Shown one piece after another: positions 9,290 through 19,645 of a DNA stretch of 64,000 nucleotides (its first letter is position 1; every line of letters begins with the position of its first letter). The position numbers were made by a program, and so were the translations under genes. The notes beneath the pieces were generated by a model. That model saw only the letters and a list, made by a program, of their open reading frames with translations. It searched no databases and was not told the DNA's origin. The DNA lies in assembly GCA_944390195.1 (NCBI GenBank), contig CALXOZ010000003.1, forward strand, positions 124,001-188,000, in the 5' to 3' direction. Origin of the DNA: an uncultured Alphaproteobacteria bacterium (GTDB taxonomy: Bacteria; Pseudomonadota; Alphaproteobacteria; CAAGCB01; CAG-977).

Positions 9290-10032
9290 TTGATAAATGT
9301 CGGGGTTAAGATAATTTCAACTTGGTTGTTATTTGAGTTTTCCGTTTTATTGAAGGGGGATTTTTCTGTCGCCCTTCCTTCCGTCCAAAAACGGACAGCG
9401 GCAATTTTTCCTGAGGTTTTCAAGATATTTTCAACAGCTTGAGCTCTTTTTTCGCTGATGGATCGATTCTTTTTTGTTGATCCGAGATTGTTTGTATATC
9501 CGATGATACTGATATGTGTTTTATCATACATGGAAAGAACAGAAGCGATCTTGATTAAGGTGTCTTTGGCTTTTTGTCGCAACGTATAACCGTTTGAGCC
9601 GAAAATTTCATTACCGGAAAAGATAAGGATTAAAATGTTGTTATACCGTGTGATACGGAAAGAAGTGCCGTCTAATAATTGTTTCAATTCGTCTTCTTGA
9701 GTGTCCATATAAGCGGCTGTCGTTTGAGGAAGGGGAAGGGTTTTGTTTTTTTTAAGGTTACTTGGAGGATGGAGCTTTTGCAGGATTTCTGAAGAAGTCG
9801 GATCCATTTCATGTTTTTTTGAGACGTTGGATTGAACGTCTTTAGTTTCAGATGAAACTGGTGCCATTTCAGCCGGTCGGAATTGTTCTTCAGCGGCAGA
9901 ATTAATAGGCGGTGTTATCGACTGTTCGACGATTTTTTCAGTGTTGTTATTTGTTTCGTTTGTCGCAGTTGTTGATGTCGCGCAAGCCGACATAAAAGCA
10001 AGAGGAAAGACTATCGTGAAAAAATGCTTCAT
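9286..10032 (-). CDS. OmpA-family lipoprotein
   Basis: The 248-residue product has a lipoprotein signal (MKHFFTIVFPLAFMSAC) followed by a low-complexity, Thr/Asn/Glu-rich region to about residue 100. The C-terminal ~110 residues form an OmpA-like peptidoglycan-binding domain, shown by SIIGYTNNLGS and SISEKRAQAVENIL. It would tether the envelope to the cell wall. The canonical D of TDxxG is replaced by N (YTNNLG), a mild departure. Translationally coupled to the hydrolase gene downstream. Confidence 0.82.
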   Translation of the reverse strand: MKHFFTIVFPLAFMSACATSTTATNETNNNTEKIVEQSITPPINSAAEEQFRPAEMAPVSSETKDVQSNVSKKHEMDPTSSEILQKLHPPSNLKKNKTLPLPQTTAAYMDTQEDELKQLLDGTSFRITRYNNILILIFSGNEIFGSNGYTLRQKAKDTLIKIASVLSMYDKTHISIIGYTNNLGSTKKNRSISEKRAQAVENILKTSGKIAAVRFWTEGRATEKSPFNKTENSNNNQVEIILTPTFIK

Positions 10033-10121
10033 ATTCAGCTCCTTGGAAAAATTTTATTTATGATACCCGATTATAAAAAAAATCGTGATAAAAAAATGAG
10101 TTAAGCCGTTTTTTTGCAGTG

Positions 10122-11933
10122 TTAAAAAGCACTTACCCCGCAGTAAAACAAACGCATATCCGACGTCAACAAGGTATCCAACCATGTTTTAAAGGTGGGA
10201 ATGATTCCTTGAGACGAGATACTTTTTCTAATCTTTACAGCCATATCCGAATTTAAAAACCGGATCAGTAATTCAATTCGTGTCGGATTGATAGGAAATT
10301 CGACAATATCTGGAATTTTATCCAATTTAGCGGCATTTGCTGCATACTCGAACGCATCCGACAATCCTCCGGTTTGATCAATTAACCCGTTTTTTTGCGC
10401 TTGAATTCCCGTGAATACTCTGCCGCGTGCAACGGCATCTATTTGCTTGGGTGAAAAAATACGTCTGGCAGCAACTTTTTCAGTAAAGTCCTGATAGATA
10501 CGGTCTAAAGAATCATTGAAAAACTTTTTCTGTTCTTTATTGAAATCTTGCGTCATTGAAAGCAAACCGGCGTTTTTTCCAAATTCTAAGGTGTCAATGT
10601 TGATGTCAAGTTTGTCAAGCAAATCTTTAAAAATCAATTTCCCGCCGAAAACACCGATGGAACCTGTCAAAGTCGACGGGTTTGCAAAAACATGGTCACA
10701 TCCCAATGAAATGAAATACCCGCCGGAAGCCGCTGTCGATCCCATACTGCAAATGACGGGTTTAGCAGATGCCGATTTGATATATTCGATTTCGCGACGT
10801 ATGGCGTCCGAAGGAATGTATCCCCCTCCCGGAGAATCCAAGCGAATGACGATGGCTTTAACTTTTTCGTTGTCTGCGGCTTCGCGTAAAATCGAACTGA
10901 ATGAAGACGATCCCAATATGGAGCGATAAATATCTCCGCCGAAAATGGATTCACCCGATTGGATGATACCTACGGCGGGAATATAAGCTATGATAGCCTC
11001 CTTTTGGCGGACAGCCGTTTTTTTCGTTGAAATATAGTTAAATAAATCAATAACATCCGAAGTGTTTTCTTTTAACCTTTCCTCTAAGGCGTCGGCGTAT
11101 TCAATCCCGTCTATTAAATTCATTTTCAAAGCTTGATCGGCGAAATAAGGACCGTTTTTTAAAATTTGTTTGACTTGGTCTGCTTTAATGTTTCGATCTT
11201 TTGAAATATCCTCTGCCATGACGTCCAGAAAACTGTTTAAAACACTTGTGAGGTTTTCTTTTTCAGGTATGGACATTTTTTCGGAATTTAAAGAGGAAGC
11301 TCCTGTCTTATATTCATAACGGGCGTTAAAAGAAGGTTTTATACCCAGTTTCAACAAGGCGTTTTTAAAGTATAAGTTTTCGATGAAAAAGCCTGCCAAT
11401 CCGACTTCGGATCCGGGCTGGATATAGATTTCGTCAAAAGCGGAAGCTAAATAATACATTCCCAGACCACCACCCATTTCACCGATGCTTGGAGCATAAA
11501 AGACGGTTTTTTTACCGTTTTTTTTAAAATTTTGGACGGCGGCGCGAATTTCTTGTATTTGAGTGAGCGATAAAGGCGTTCTGGTCATGTATGTCAGCAA
11601 AACAGAAATATTGGGGTCTTTTGCGGCCTTATTTAGTCCAGAGATGATGTCGACTGTTGTCGGAGGATTCCCGAATGTGATTGACCCGATCAAGTCGGTC
11701 GGTCGCGTTTCATAGACGGGGGTGTCCAAGTTGAAACGCAATATTGTGTTCGGCGATAAAGAAGGAGGGGTATTTTGGCGTGTCAAGTCGTAAAAACGGA
11801 CGGCAAGCAGGCAACAGAATGCAATTCCGGCAATACAGAAAAACAGCATTAAGAAATGCATTGTTTTTTTTAAAAAAGAGCGCAGAAAATAAAATGAACA
11901 GGATTGTTTTTGGAAATCAGGAAATACGGGCAT
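10122..11933 (-). CDS. sppA: Signal peptide peptidase SppA, long (67 kDa) type
   Basis: This 603-residue protein has one membrane anchor near residues 25-48 and two tandem S49 peptidase domains. The catalytic lysine is in the first domain (RYEYKTGASS) and the nucleophilic serine in the second (GSTAASGGYFIS), the Ser-Lys dyad layout of E. coli SppA. It degrades cleaved signal peptides in the inner membrane. The ATG is preceded by AAGGA. It lies 15 bases downstream of aroC, same strand. Confidence 0.93.
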   Translation of the reverse strand: MPVFPDFQKQSCSFYFLRSFLKKTMHFLMLFFCIAGIAFCCLLAVRFYDLTRQNTPPSLSPNTILRFNLDTPVYETRPTDLIGSITFGNPPTTVDIISGLNKAAKDPNISVLLTYMTRTPLSLTQIQEIRAAVQNFKKNGKKTVFYAPSIGEMGGGLGMYYLASAFDEIYIQPGSEVGLAGFFIENLYFKNALLKLGIKPSFNARYEYKTGASSLNSEKMSIPEKENLTSVLNSFLDVMAEDISKDRNIKADQVKQILKNGPYFADQALKMNLIDGIEYADALEERLKENTSDVIDLFNYISTKKTAVRQKEAIIAYIPAVGIIQSGESIFGGDIYRSILGSSSFSSILREAADNEKVKAIVIRLDSPGGGYIPSDAIRREIEYIKSASAKPVICSMGSTAASGGYFISLGCDHVFANPSTLTGSIGVFGGKLIFKDLLDKLDINIDTLEFGKNAGLLSMTQDFNKEQKKFFNDSLDRIYQDFTEKVAARRIFSPKQIDAVARGRVFTGIQAQKNGLIDQTGGLSDAFEYAANAAKLDKIPDIVEFPINPTRIELLIRFLNSDMAVKIRKSISSQGIIPTFKTWLDTLLTSDMRLFYCGVSAF

Positions 11934-11948
11934 AAACAGTTCCTTAAT

Positions 11949-13037
11949 TTAAAAATCATATTGAGCGCGAAAACGCAAATAATGGTCGGCAAGAACACAC
12001 GCTGTCATGGCTTGAGCGACTGGAACGGCGCGTATTGCCACACACGGGTCATGACGTCCTGTTGTTTGGATGATTGTATTTTCTTTGGTTGTCGTAACGG
12101 TTTTTAAAGGATGGTAAATGGAAGGGGTGGGTTTTACAGCAATTCGGGCAATGATAGGCTGTCCTGTTGACAGTCCGCCTAAAATACCTCCGGCATGATT
12201 ACTGGAAAAACCAATTTCATTTGTTGATCGGGGATCGTAAAAAATTTCATCGGCATTTTCTTGTCCACTCATTTCGGCGACATTAAAACCGCTGCCGATT
12301 TCAACACCTTTTACGGCATTGATACTCATAAGCGCTTTTGCCAGATCGGCATCGAGCTTGTCATAAACAGGTTCGCCCAATCCGGCGGGGAAACCAGTCG
12401 CTCTGATTTCAACGATTCCTCCTATTGAATTATTGTTTTTTTTGATTTGTTCCATCAGGAGTTCAAATCGGGGAATGGCATCGGCATCTGGGCAGAAAAA
12501 AGGGTTATTGTCAATTTCGAGTTTATTCCAACATGAAATTTTTTCCCGTCCGATTTGAATTAAGCCCGCAGTGATATCAAAAGGGGTTTTTATAAAATGC
12601 TGCAAGACTTTGAAGGCTATTGCGCCGGCGGCGACCCGCAAAGCCGTTTCCCTTGCGGAAGCTCTTCCTCCGCCGCGGTAATCACGATTGGCATACTTTA
12701 AAAAGTAAGGTAAATCGGCATGGGAAGGACGAAATTTATTTGCGATTTCAGTATAATCTGATGAATGTTGGTCTTCGTTTTCGATCAATAAGCCGATAGG
12801 GGTTCCTGTCGTCATGCCGTTAAAAACGCCGGAAAGGATTTGAACGGTATCGGATTCACGACGTTGTGTTGTGAAACGGGATTGCCCCGGTTTGCGTTTA
12901 TTCAAAGCGGATTGAATATCTTCAAGAGCTAAAGGAATACAGGCGGGAACGCCTTCAACAACACAACCGATTGCTTTTCCGTGACTTTCTCCGAAAGTCG
13001 TGAAACGAAAGATGTTGCCAAAGCCGTTCCCCGTCAT
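11949..13037 (-). CDS. aroC: Chorismate synthase
   Basis: The last step of the shikimate pathway, converting EPSP to chorismate with reduced FMN. The 362-residue protein shows the family blocks [17 protein letters not shown] at the N-terminus, [12 protein letters not shown] in the middle, and [18 protein letters not shown], together with the RHDPC region near the end. Length is normal. It follows fabI by 7 bases and precedes sppA by 15, suggesting an operon fabI-aroC-sppA on the minus strand. Confidence 0.97.
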   Translation of the reverse strand: MTGNGFGNIFRFTTFGESHGKAIGCVVEGVPACIPLALEDIQSALNKRKPGQSRFTTQRRESDTVQILSGVFNGMTTGTPIGLLIENEDQHSSDYTEIANKFRPSHADLPYFLKYANRDYRGGGRASARETALRVAAGAIAFKVLQHFIKTPFDITAGLIQIGREKISCWNKLEIDNNPFFCPDADAIPRFELLMEQIKKNNNSIGGIVEIRATGFPAGLGEPVYDKLDADLAKALMSINAVKGVEIGSGFNVAEMSGQENADEIFYDPRSTNEIGFSSNHAGGILGGLSTGQPIIARIAVKPTPSIYHPLKTVTTTKENTIIQTTGRHDPCVAIRAVPVAQAMTACVLADHYLRFRAQYDF

Positions 13038-13044
13038 TTTTCAT

Positions 13045-13881
13045 TCAGCGTTTTTTTTTGGGAAAAGAATTTAACATTTCAGATATTTCATGGGCATATT
13101 CCGGATTCATCATACCGATGATATTATATCCGGAATCAACATGCATGACTTCTCCGGTTACGCCGCTTGCCAGATCGCTTAACAGGTAAACGGTGCTTTT
13201 ACCGACTTCGTCTTGGGTAACGTTTCTGTGCAAAGGCGAGCTGTATTCGTTCCAATTCAGGATCAAACGGAAATCTCCCACTCCGGAAGCCGCCAGAGTT
13301 TTGATCGGACCGGCGGAAACGGCGTTGACACGAATTCCCTGTGATCCCAAATCGCAGGCAAGATAGCGCACGGAAGCTTCCAAAGCGGCTTTGGCAACAC
13401 CCATGACATTATAATTCGGCAGAACTTTTTCAGCGCCGTAATAGGTCATTGTAACAAAGCTGCCTCCCGGATTTGTGATTTTTGCGGCGCGGCGACAAAT
13501 ATCCGTAAATGAATAACAGGAGATATGCATTGTATTTAAAAAGTTGTTCAGGGTTGTATCGCAATAACGTCCTTTTAATTCGTTTTTATCTGAAAAAGCG
13601 ACGGCATGAACGACAAAATCCAGAGAACCCCATTCTTTTTCCAAAGTTTCGAACAACGAATCAAGCGTTTCTTCTTTTGTTACATCACAAGGCAGGACAA
13701 GGTTTTCACCCAAAGATGCGGCTAGAGGGCGGACGCGTTTTTCCAAAGCTTCCCCTTGATAGGTGAAGGCAAGTTTCGCACCGTGTTTTTTCAGTTCGGA
13801 CGCAATCCCCCAAGCAATGGATCTGTCATTTGCCAAACCAAGGATCAATCCTTTTTTTCCTTCCATCAAACCAGTCATCAT
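13045..13881 (-). CDS. fabI: Enoyl-[acyl-carrier-protein] reductase (NADH)
   Basis: FabI reduces the enoyl-ACP double bond in type II fatty acid synthesis. The 278-residue protein starts with the family sequence MEGKKGLILGLANDRSIAWG for NAD binding. The catalytic pair is visible as Tyr-x6-Lys (YNVMGVAK), and VSAGPIKTLAASG forms the substrate loop. Two ATGs stand side by side at the start; GAGAGG lies upstream. plsX and fabH, from the same pathway, are at 55-57 kb. Confidence 0.96.
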   Translation of the reverse strand: MMTGLMEGKKGLILGLANDRSIAWGIASELKKHGAKLAFTYQGEALEKRVRPLAASLGENLVLPCDVTKEETLDSLFETLEKEWGSLDFVVHAVAFSDKNELKGRYCDTTLNNFLNTMHISCYSFTDICRRAAKITNPGGSFVTMTYYGAEKVLPNYNVMGVAKAALEASVRYLACDLGSQGIRVNAVSAGPIKTLAASGVGDFRLILNWNEYSSPLHRNVTQDEVGKSTVYLLSDLASGVTGEVMHVDSGYNIIGMMNPEYAHEISEMLNSFPKKKR

Positions 13882-13983
13882 GAAAACCTCTCAAAAAGTT
13901 TAATTAAGTTAAGATGAGGGATAACACAAAATAACGATATTTCAAAACACTTTTGCGTTTTAATCGATCGTTTGAATGATTTT

Positions 13984-14961
13984 TTAAATCAATCCGGCTT
14001 TTTCCCGCGGATTGAAATCGTCCGGCGTCCATTCTTGCATGAAACGTTCCAGTGCCTTATCCGGTTTTTCCGGCAAGGCGACCAACACCGTAACTAAAAG
14101 GTCTCCGGTTTTTTCTTTGGTCTTTATTCCTTTGCCTCGTAAACGCAGCACGGATCCTGTTGTTGAATTTGCGGGAACTTTTACGGATACTTTGCCTTCC
14201 AGTGTCGGAATGGTGATTTTTGCTCCGAGTACGGCTTCTTTAAGTGTAATGGGAACATCCATCAAAATATCGTTTCCAGAACGTGTAAAATACGGATGAG
14301 GTTGGATCAAGACGCGGATCAAGGCGTCTCCGTTGGCTCCTCCGCCGACGCCGGGCGCCCCTTGACCTTTTAAACGTAAAACGGTTTTATCTGCTGTTCC
14401 CGGCGGGATTTTCATATTTAAAATTTTCCCGTTGGGCATTTCAATTTCTTTGTCTTTGCCCAAAGCGGCTTCTAAAAAAGAAACAGGCAAATCGTATGTG
14501 AGGTTTTCTCCGGTGGTTTTACGGGTATATCGTTTGAAGTTGGAAAAAATGTCTTCGTTTCCGGATGAACCGCCGCCGAACATATCGCTGAAAAAATCAA
14601 AGCCGGATCGTTTTTTCCCGTCGGAACCGGCAGAATTGAAATCGAAATTGAAGCCTTCAAACCCGCCGTTTCGTTTTTGATAAGCGTTGTCGTAGCCTCC
14701 GAAACCGAACCCCGGACGTTCTTTGCCGTTTTCATCAATTTCACCGTTGTCGAAACGCTTTCTTTTTTCAGGATCCGAGAGAATATCGTAGGCGGCTGAA
14801 ATTTCTTTGAATTTTTCTTCCGCCTTAGGGTCGTTCGGGTTTAAATCGGGGTGCATTTTACGCGCAAGTTTTCTGTAAGCCTGTTTTATTTCATCTTGAG
14901 AGGCGTTTTTGGAAACGCCTAAAAGAGTATAAGGATTAGCCATCTTTTTCTGCCGTTTCAT
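13984..14961 (-). CDS. CbpA-type DnaJ co-chaperone (no zinc finger)
   Basis: The protein has an N-terminal J domain with the HPD motif (RKMHPDLNP), a Gly/Phe-rich stretch at about residues 78-125, and a C-terminal substrate-binding region with [16 protein letters not shown]. The CxxCxGxG zinc repeats of DnaJ are absent, placing it with CbpA/class II J proteins that stimulate DnaK. The start at 14961 gives 325 residues; the next ATG (14943) yields MANPYTLLG, which fits the family better, and neither has a strong ribosome binding site. An imperfect palindrome lies just upstream. Confidence 0.9.
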   Translation of the reverse strand: MKRQKKMANPYTLLGVSKNASQDEIKQAYRKLARKMHPDLNPNDPKAEEKFKEISAAYDILSDPEKRKRFDNGEIDENGKERPGFGFGGYDNAYQKRNGGFEGFNFDFNSAGSDGKKRSGFDFFSDMFGGGSSGNEDIFSNFKRYTRKTTGENLTYDLPVSFLEAALGKDKEIEMPNGKILNMKIPPGTADKTVLRLKGQGAPGVGGGANGDALIRVLIQPHPYFTRSGNDILMDVPITLKEAVLGAKITIPTLEGKVSVKVPANSTTGSVLRLRGKGIKTKEKTGDLLVTVLVALPEKPDKALERFMQEWTPDDFNPREKAGLI

Positions 14962-14963
14962 TA

Positions 14964-14992
14964 TTTATTCACTATCATATATAGTAAATAAA
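14964..14992. promoter_or_regulatory. Imperfect 29-bp palindrome, operator-like
   Basis: Two 12-base arms, TTTATTCACTAT and ATAGTAAATAAA, mirror each other with one mismatch around a 5-base centre. It lies between the dnaJ-like gene (minus) and the CDF exporter gene (plus), touching the dnaJ-like start. Such a site could bind a dimeric regulator, but AT-rich sequence makes chance palindromes common. Confidence 0.35.
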
Positions 14993-15119
14993 GTGACTGT
15001 CTGATTCAAGCAAGCTATTAAAAAGACTTTTTTTATTTTTTTCGGATTATTGTTTCCATAAAAGGAAGATGTTTGTTATAATAAACTGCTTTTTTCGTTT
15101 TTATAAGGACGTTTTTGCC

Positions 15120-16034
15120 GTGTCTGAAGGAAATTCTTCGGCATTTTTGATGAAAACCGCCGCCACCGCGTCCGTCGGGGTCGCTATTTCTTTAATCGGT
15201 GTAAAATTGTTCGCTTTGGCTGTGACAGGGTCTGTCGCTTTGTTGTCCAGCCTTGTCGATTCAAGCTTGGACGCCGTCGCGTCTTTTTTAAATTTATGGG
15301 CTGTAAAGCATTCTTTGGTGCCTGCCGACAGCGGACATCGTTTCGGACATGGAAAAGTCGAACCTCTGGCTTCTTTGGGGCAGGCGGCTTTTATCGCAGG
15401 ATCAGCCGTCTTGTTAATGTTTCAAAGCATTCAGTATTTTATGAATCCTAAGGCGATTACCAATATCGGCATTGGAACCGGAGCAATGATTGTGTCGATT
15501 GTTCTAACATTACTCTTGGTGTCGTTTCAGCGTTATGTCGTAAAAAAAACAAATTCTATCGCTATCAGCGCCGATTATGCCCACTACGCCGGTGACGTGT
15601 TTATGAATCTGAGTGTTATCGCATCGCTTTTGATCGGATCTTTTTTCAATTTCCCTTATGCAGATCCTATTTTCGCTTTTTTAATCGCTTTATATCTGAT
15701 TGTAAGTGCCAAAAATATTTTAAAACGTTCCTTAACCCAATTGGTTGACGCGGAATTACCTTTAAGTGAAAAACAAAAAATAGCCGGAATTGTTTTGAAT
15801 GTACCGGAAGTGTCAGGAATGCACGACTTGCGGACACGATCGTCGGGAACACAATGGTTTATCCAGTTGCATCTGGAACTGGATCCTTTGTTGACATTGC
15901 AAAAAGCCCATCAAATCGCAGACGATGTTGAAAAACGCTTGATCGCGGCTTTTCCGAATGCACAGATTATCATTCATCAAGACCCTGCCGGATTAAACGA
16001 ACATCACCCTCAATGGTGTTATGAAAAACTTTGA
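15120..16034 (+). CDS. Cation diffusion facilitator metal exporter
   Basis: A CDF-family antiporter that exports divalent metals (Zn, Fe, Mn or Co). Metal-site motifs appear as SLVDSSLDA in the second helix and [12 protein letters not shown] in the fifth; the histidine-rich HRFGHGKVE block follows the first helix pair. About six membrane helices are followed by a cytoplasmic ferredoxin-like domain with a conserved IHQDP end. The GTG at 15120, preceded by AAGGA 10 bases upstream, gives MSEGNSSAF; an ATG at 15069 in the same frame is possible but adds an odd hydrophobic leader. The metal cannot be settled here. Confidence 0.88.
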   Translation: MSEGNSSAFLMKTAATASVGVAISLIGVKLFALAVTGSVALLSSLVDSSLDAVASFLNLWAVKHSLVPADSGHRFGHGKVEPLASLGQAAFIAGSAVLLMFQSIQYFMNPKAITNIGIGTGAMIVSIVLTLLLVSFQRYVVKKTNSIAISADYAHYAGDVFMNLSVIASLLIGSFFNFPYADPIFAFLIALYLIVSAKNILKRSLTQLVDAELPLSEKQKIAGIVLNVPEVSGMHDLRTRSSGTQWFIQLHLELDPLLTLQKAHQIADDVEKRLIAAFPNAQIIIHQDPAGLNEHHPQWCYEKL

Positions 16035-16063
16035 CTTTAATCAATTCGTTCGAGGAGAATAAA

Positions 16064-17155
16064 ATGAGAATTGAAGAAGATATGAAGCTGGATTTTAAAG
16101 ATGTACTGTTTCGTCCGAAAAGAAGTACATTGCGTTCACGCTCCGAAGTCGATCTGAATAGAACGTTTGTGTTCAGAAACTCCAAAAAGACGTGGACGGG
16201 CGTGCCCATTATGGCGGCAAATATGGATACGGTCGGGCGCTTTGAAGTCTTTAACGTTTTAAAACAGTTTCATATGTTTACTTGTATCCAAAAACATTAC
16301 ACAAAAGAAGAATGGCATAATTTCAATGCACAATGTCAACCGGAAGATTATGATTATCTTGCAATTACATCCGGTACTTCAAACAAAGATTATGAATCTC
16401 TGTCCAAAATCTGTAAAGAAAATCCTGCCATTCGTTTTATTTGTATAGATGTGGCGAACGGGTACTCTCAACATTTCGTAGAATATGTCCGTAAAGTTCG
16501 TGAAAACTTTCCGGATATGACAATTATTGCGGGGAATGTTGTTACCGGAGAAATGACGGAAGAATTGATTTTATCCGGAGCCGATATCGTTAAAGTCGGA
16601 ATCGGACCGGGGTCTGTATGTACGACGCGTATCCAAACGGGTGTCGGTTATCCGCAACTTTCCGCTATCATTGAATGCGCTGATGCCGCTCATGGCTTGG
16701 GCGGGCTGATTATCGGGGACGGCGGTTGCACTTGTCCTGGCGATGTTTCCAAGGCTTTCGGTGCCGGAGCCGATTTCGTCATGTTGGGTGGAATGTTCGC
16801 CGGACACGATGAATCCGGCGGCGATCTGATCGTTGATAAGGAAACAGGGAAAAAATATCGTCGCTTTTATGGCATGAGCTCCGATACGGCAATGGAAAAG
16901 TATGCCGGCGGGGTCGCGGATTATCGGGCAAGCGAAGGGCGTACTGTCTTAGTCGAATATAAAGGGGCTTTGGAAAATACGGTAAAAGAAATCTTGGGCG
17001 GGGTTCGTTCTACTTGCACTTATGTCGGAGCTGTTACCTTGAAAGAATTAAGTAAAAGAACGACGTTCGTCCGTGTTACTCAGCAGTTCAATTCCTCTTT
17101 GGCAAGCCAGCCTCAAAACCTGTGTAATGTAAATCCATCGCACAAGCCTGAATGA
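16064..17155 (+). CDS. guaC: GMP reductase
   Basis: GuaC reductively deaminates GMP to IMP with NADPH. The 363-residue TIM-barrel protein contains the catalytic cysteine loop [20 protein letters not shown], the phosphate-binding DGGCTCPGD, and [14 protein letters not shown]. The opening [14 protein letters not shown] is typical of GuaC, not IMP dehydrogenase, and no CBS domains are present. The start at 16064 follows GAGGAG; an upstream in-frame ATG at 16031 overlaps the CDF gene and is less likely. Length is slightly above the E. coli enzyme. Confidence 0.93.
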   Translation: MRIEEDMKLDFKDVLFRPKRSTLRSRSEVDLNRTFVFRNSKKTWTGVPIMAANMDTVGRFEVFNVLKQFHMFTCIQKHYTKEEWHNFNAQCQPEDYDYLAITSGTSNKDYESLSKICKENPAIRFICIDVANGYSQHFVEYVRKVRENFPDMTIIAGNVVTGEMTEELILSGADIVKVGIGPGSVCTTRIQTGVGYPQLSAIIECADAAHGLGGLIIGDGGCTCPGDVSKAFGAGADFVMLGGMFAGHDESGGDLIVDKETGKKYRRFYGMSSDTAMEKYAGGVADYRASEGRTVLVEYKGALENTVKEILGGVRSTCTYVGAVTLKELSKRTTFVRVTQQFNSSLASQPQNLCNVNPSHKPE

Positions 17156-17176
17156 AAGTGTTAAGGAGAACGTAAT

Positions 17177-18742
17177 ATGCTTATTGACGACCAGTCCGCT
17201 TTGATCGCCGCTTTGTCTTTACCGGAAACCTACGGTTTGAAAGCGTCTCAAAAAATAATCGTCAAAGAAACAAATATTTGTGATGTTTTTTTGACAGGGG
17301 AAACGGCATATAAGCTGAAACGGGGGGTGAAATATCCTTATGTCGATTATTCGACACCGGAAAAACGTTTGCGGGCGTGTCAAAAAGAACTTGAAATCTG
17401 TCAACGTTTCGCACCGGGCTTGTGTTTCGGTGTTGAAGAAGTTGTATGCGATAAAAAAGGAAAAATGTTCTTACGCTCGGTTTGTCCGGACAAAAATGCA
17501 GAAGTCGTTGATTACTTGCTGTCAATGCATCAATTCGAAGAAAGCATGTTGTTTGAAAATATGATCGACCGTGGCGATTTGGATCGTTTCGAAATGATGG
17601 ATACGGCTGAAAAGATCTTTCATCTTCATCAAAGGGCTCCCATCATAACAACGAGGAATCCTGTCGATATCATTAAAGGGCGTATTTATGAAAACAATGC
17701 GATGATCCGTTGTTTCGTTCCGGATATCTTTGATGCCGAAGATGTCGATATGTTGGAAAACGAACAGCTGGAGGCGTTGAAGGAAAATACGGAATTATTG
17801 AAAAAACGTCAAACGGAAGGCAAAATCCGCTGGTGCCACGGGGATTTGACTTTGCGTAACCTTGCTATGTGGAAGGGAAAGGTCACTCCGTTCAATCCGA
17901 TCGAGTTCTATGACGATTTGACACAAATCGACACATTGTACGATTTCGCCTTTTTGCTGGTTGACATGGAAAGTAAAGGACAAAGGCGTCTGGCAAGTAT
18001 TTTATTTAATCACTATATGGCGTTGTCCGCCGATTGGGAGGGAATACCGGTTCTGCCGTTATTCCTGTCTTGTCGGGCTGCTGTTAACGCTTATGTTTTT
18101 GCTCAGCGTTCTTCGGAAATAAAAGACAGGCACGAAGCCGCTTTGATGGCAAACAGGGCTTATGAGCAATTGATTATCTCCAAACGTTTCTTGGATCGTC
18201 CGAAACCTGTTTTAATTGCTTGCGGCGGTTTGTCGGGTAGCGGAAAATCCCGTATCGCACGCGAGACGGCTCCCTTTATAGGCAATCCGCCCGGTGCGGT
18301 CATTCTACGGGACGACGTTTTGCGCAAAAACTTTTTAAAAGCGGGTTTGGATCAATATCTGGATCCTTCCAAGTATACGCCGGAATTGGAAAAGAAAGTC
18401 TTTGAGTTGTTGTGTGAAGAATGCGCAAAATTGCTCAAAGCCGGACAATCGGTTGTTGCCGATGCTTTGTTCCAGAATGAAGACCAACGTAAAACAATCG
18501 AAAATCTTGCGCAACAAATGAATGTCGATTTTCAAGGGTTGTGGGTTGATGCTCCGTTGGAAATCCGGATCAAGCGGGTGGCGTCCCGCAAACGCAATCC
18601 GTCCGATGTAAAAAAACCGGAAGAGTTGCGTCAACAACTGGATGTGGATGTGGGAAAAATTTCTTGGAGCAAAATTGATACGTCCGGAGACAGAATGGCG
18701 ACTTTGACAAAAGTGCGGACGCTTCTTGCCGATAAAGCTTAG
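17177..18742 (+). CDS. Fused APH-like kinase / P-loop kinase protein
   Basis: The 521-residue product has two parts. Residues 1-330 resemble an aminoglycoside-phosphotransferase-type kinase fold, with WCHGDLTLRNLA as the catalytic HGDxxxxN loop and IEFYDDLTQID as the metal-binding segment. Residues 345-521 form a small P-loop kinase with Walker [10 protein letters not shown]. This pairing matches the COG2187-COG0645 fusion found in proteobacteria, whose substrate is not established to my knowledge. It is 21 bases after guaC and 15 before the stress-protein gene, so the three may share a transcript. Confidence 0.85.
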   Translation: MLIDDQSALIAALSLPETYGLKASQKIIVKETNICDVFLTGETAYKLKRGVKYPYVDYSTPEKRLRACQKELEICQRFAPGLCFGVEEVVCDKKGKMFLRSVCPDKNAEVVDYLLSMHQFEESMLFENMIDRGDLDRFEMMDTAEKIFHLHQRAPIITTRNPVDIIKGRIYENNAMIRCFVPDIFDAEDVDMLENEQLEALKENTELLKKRQTEGKIRWCHGDLTLRNLAMWKGKVTPFNPIEFYDDLTQIDTLYDFAFLLVDMESKGQRRLASILFNHYMALSADWEGIPVLPLFLSCRAAVNAYVFAQRSSEIKDRHEAALMANRAYEQLIISKRFLDRPKPVLIACGGLSGSGKSRIARETAPFIGNPPGAVILRDDVLRKNFLKAGLDQYLDPSKYTPELEKKVFELLCEECAKLLKAGQSVVADALFQNEDQRKTIENLAQQMNVDFQGLWVDAPLEIRIKRVASRKRNPSDVKKPEELRQQLDVDVGKISWSKIDTSGDRMATLTKVRTLLADKA

Positions 18743-18757
18743 AAAAAGGAATGAAAC

Positions 18758-19645
18758 ATGAATGCGTTTAAAGATATTTTAGTCCAAATGGATTCTGAAC
18801 AAACGGCTCAATCCGTGTTGCAAACGGCTTTATTAATAGCAAAAAAATTCAACAGCCATTTAGACATTTTCCATGTTCACTTGGAACCGTCGTGTATTTT
18901 GCCCGTTCCAGTCGTCAGTGCGGATATGGCAGGCTTTGTTGTCAACGACGTTGTGCAGGCAGAAGAAAAAGCTTTTGCCCAAAATGCGGACGATATGCGT
19001 GTGATCTTTGAAAAGTTTGTTGAAGAACACGGTATTTTACCAAAAACGGAACCTCAAGCAGATCTAAAAGAAATTACGGCTCAATTCCGTGAAATCTTCG
19101 GGTGTGAAGATGAAGTGATCGCGTGGTGTTCCCGTGTTGCTGATCTGACTGTTCTGGCACGTCCGGAAACGTCTTCTCCGTTAGCCAGAGATAATTTCGC
19201 CGTATTGAACGCGGCATTGATGGAAAGCGGATCCGCCATTTTGATTGCGCCGCATGAAAAACCGGAAACCATCGGAACGCGTGTCATGATCGCTTGGGAC
19301 GCAACGGAAGAGGCGGCAAAAGCTGTTACTTTGGCTATGCCGTTTATTACCCGTGCTCAAGAGGTCGTCATTTTGGAAACGGATACCCCGAATGAAGAAT
19401 GGGCCGATGCAAAAGCTTTATCGGCGCGTTTGTCATGGCATGGTGTTAACGCGGAAGTTGTCAAAATCCCTGAAAGCTCTTCCGTCGCGGCTAAAGGAGC
19501 TGAAATTGTCAAACAAGCCTGTGGTCGGTTTGATTTGTTGGTTAGCGGAGCTTTTACGCAAAGCACTATGCGGCGTTGGATTTTGGGCAGTATGACAAAA
19601 TATTTGATTGATAATGCAGATATCCCTTTGTTTATGACGCATTAG
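18758..19645 (+). CDS. Tandem universal stress protein (UspA family)
   Basis: The 295-residue protein consists of two UspA-like domains, about residues 1-145 and 160-295. The second ends with the nucleotide-binding-type motif GAFTQSTMRRWILGSMT; the first lacks a clear one. Such proteins are cytoplasmic and help cells survive stress, often binding ATP. Its stop lies inside the end of the convergent aquaporin gene (14-base overlap). Confidence 0.86.
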   Translation: MNAFKDILVQMDSEQTAQSVLQTALLIAKKFNSHLDIFHVHLEPSCILPVPVVSADMAGFVVNDVVQAEEKAFAQNADDMRVIFEKFVEEHGILPKTEPQADLKEITAQFREIFGCEDEVIAWCSRVADLTVLARPETSSPLARDNFAVLNAALMESGSAILIAPHEKPETIGTRVMIAWDATEEAAKAVTLAMPFITRAQEVVILETDTPNEEWADAKALSARLSWHGVNAEVVKIPESSSVAAKGAEIVKQACGRFDLLVSGAFTQSTMRRWILGSMTKYLIDNADIPLFMTH

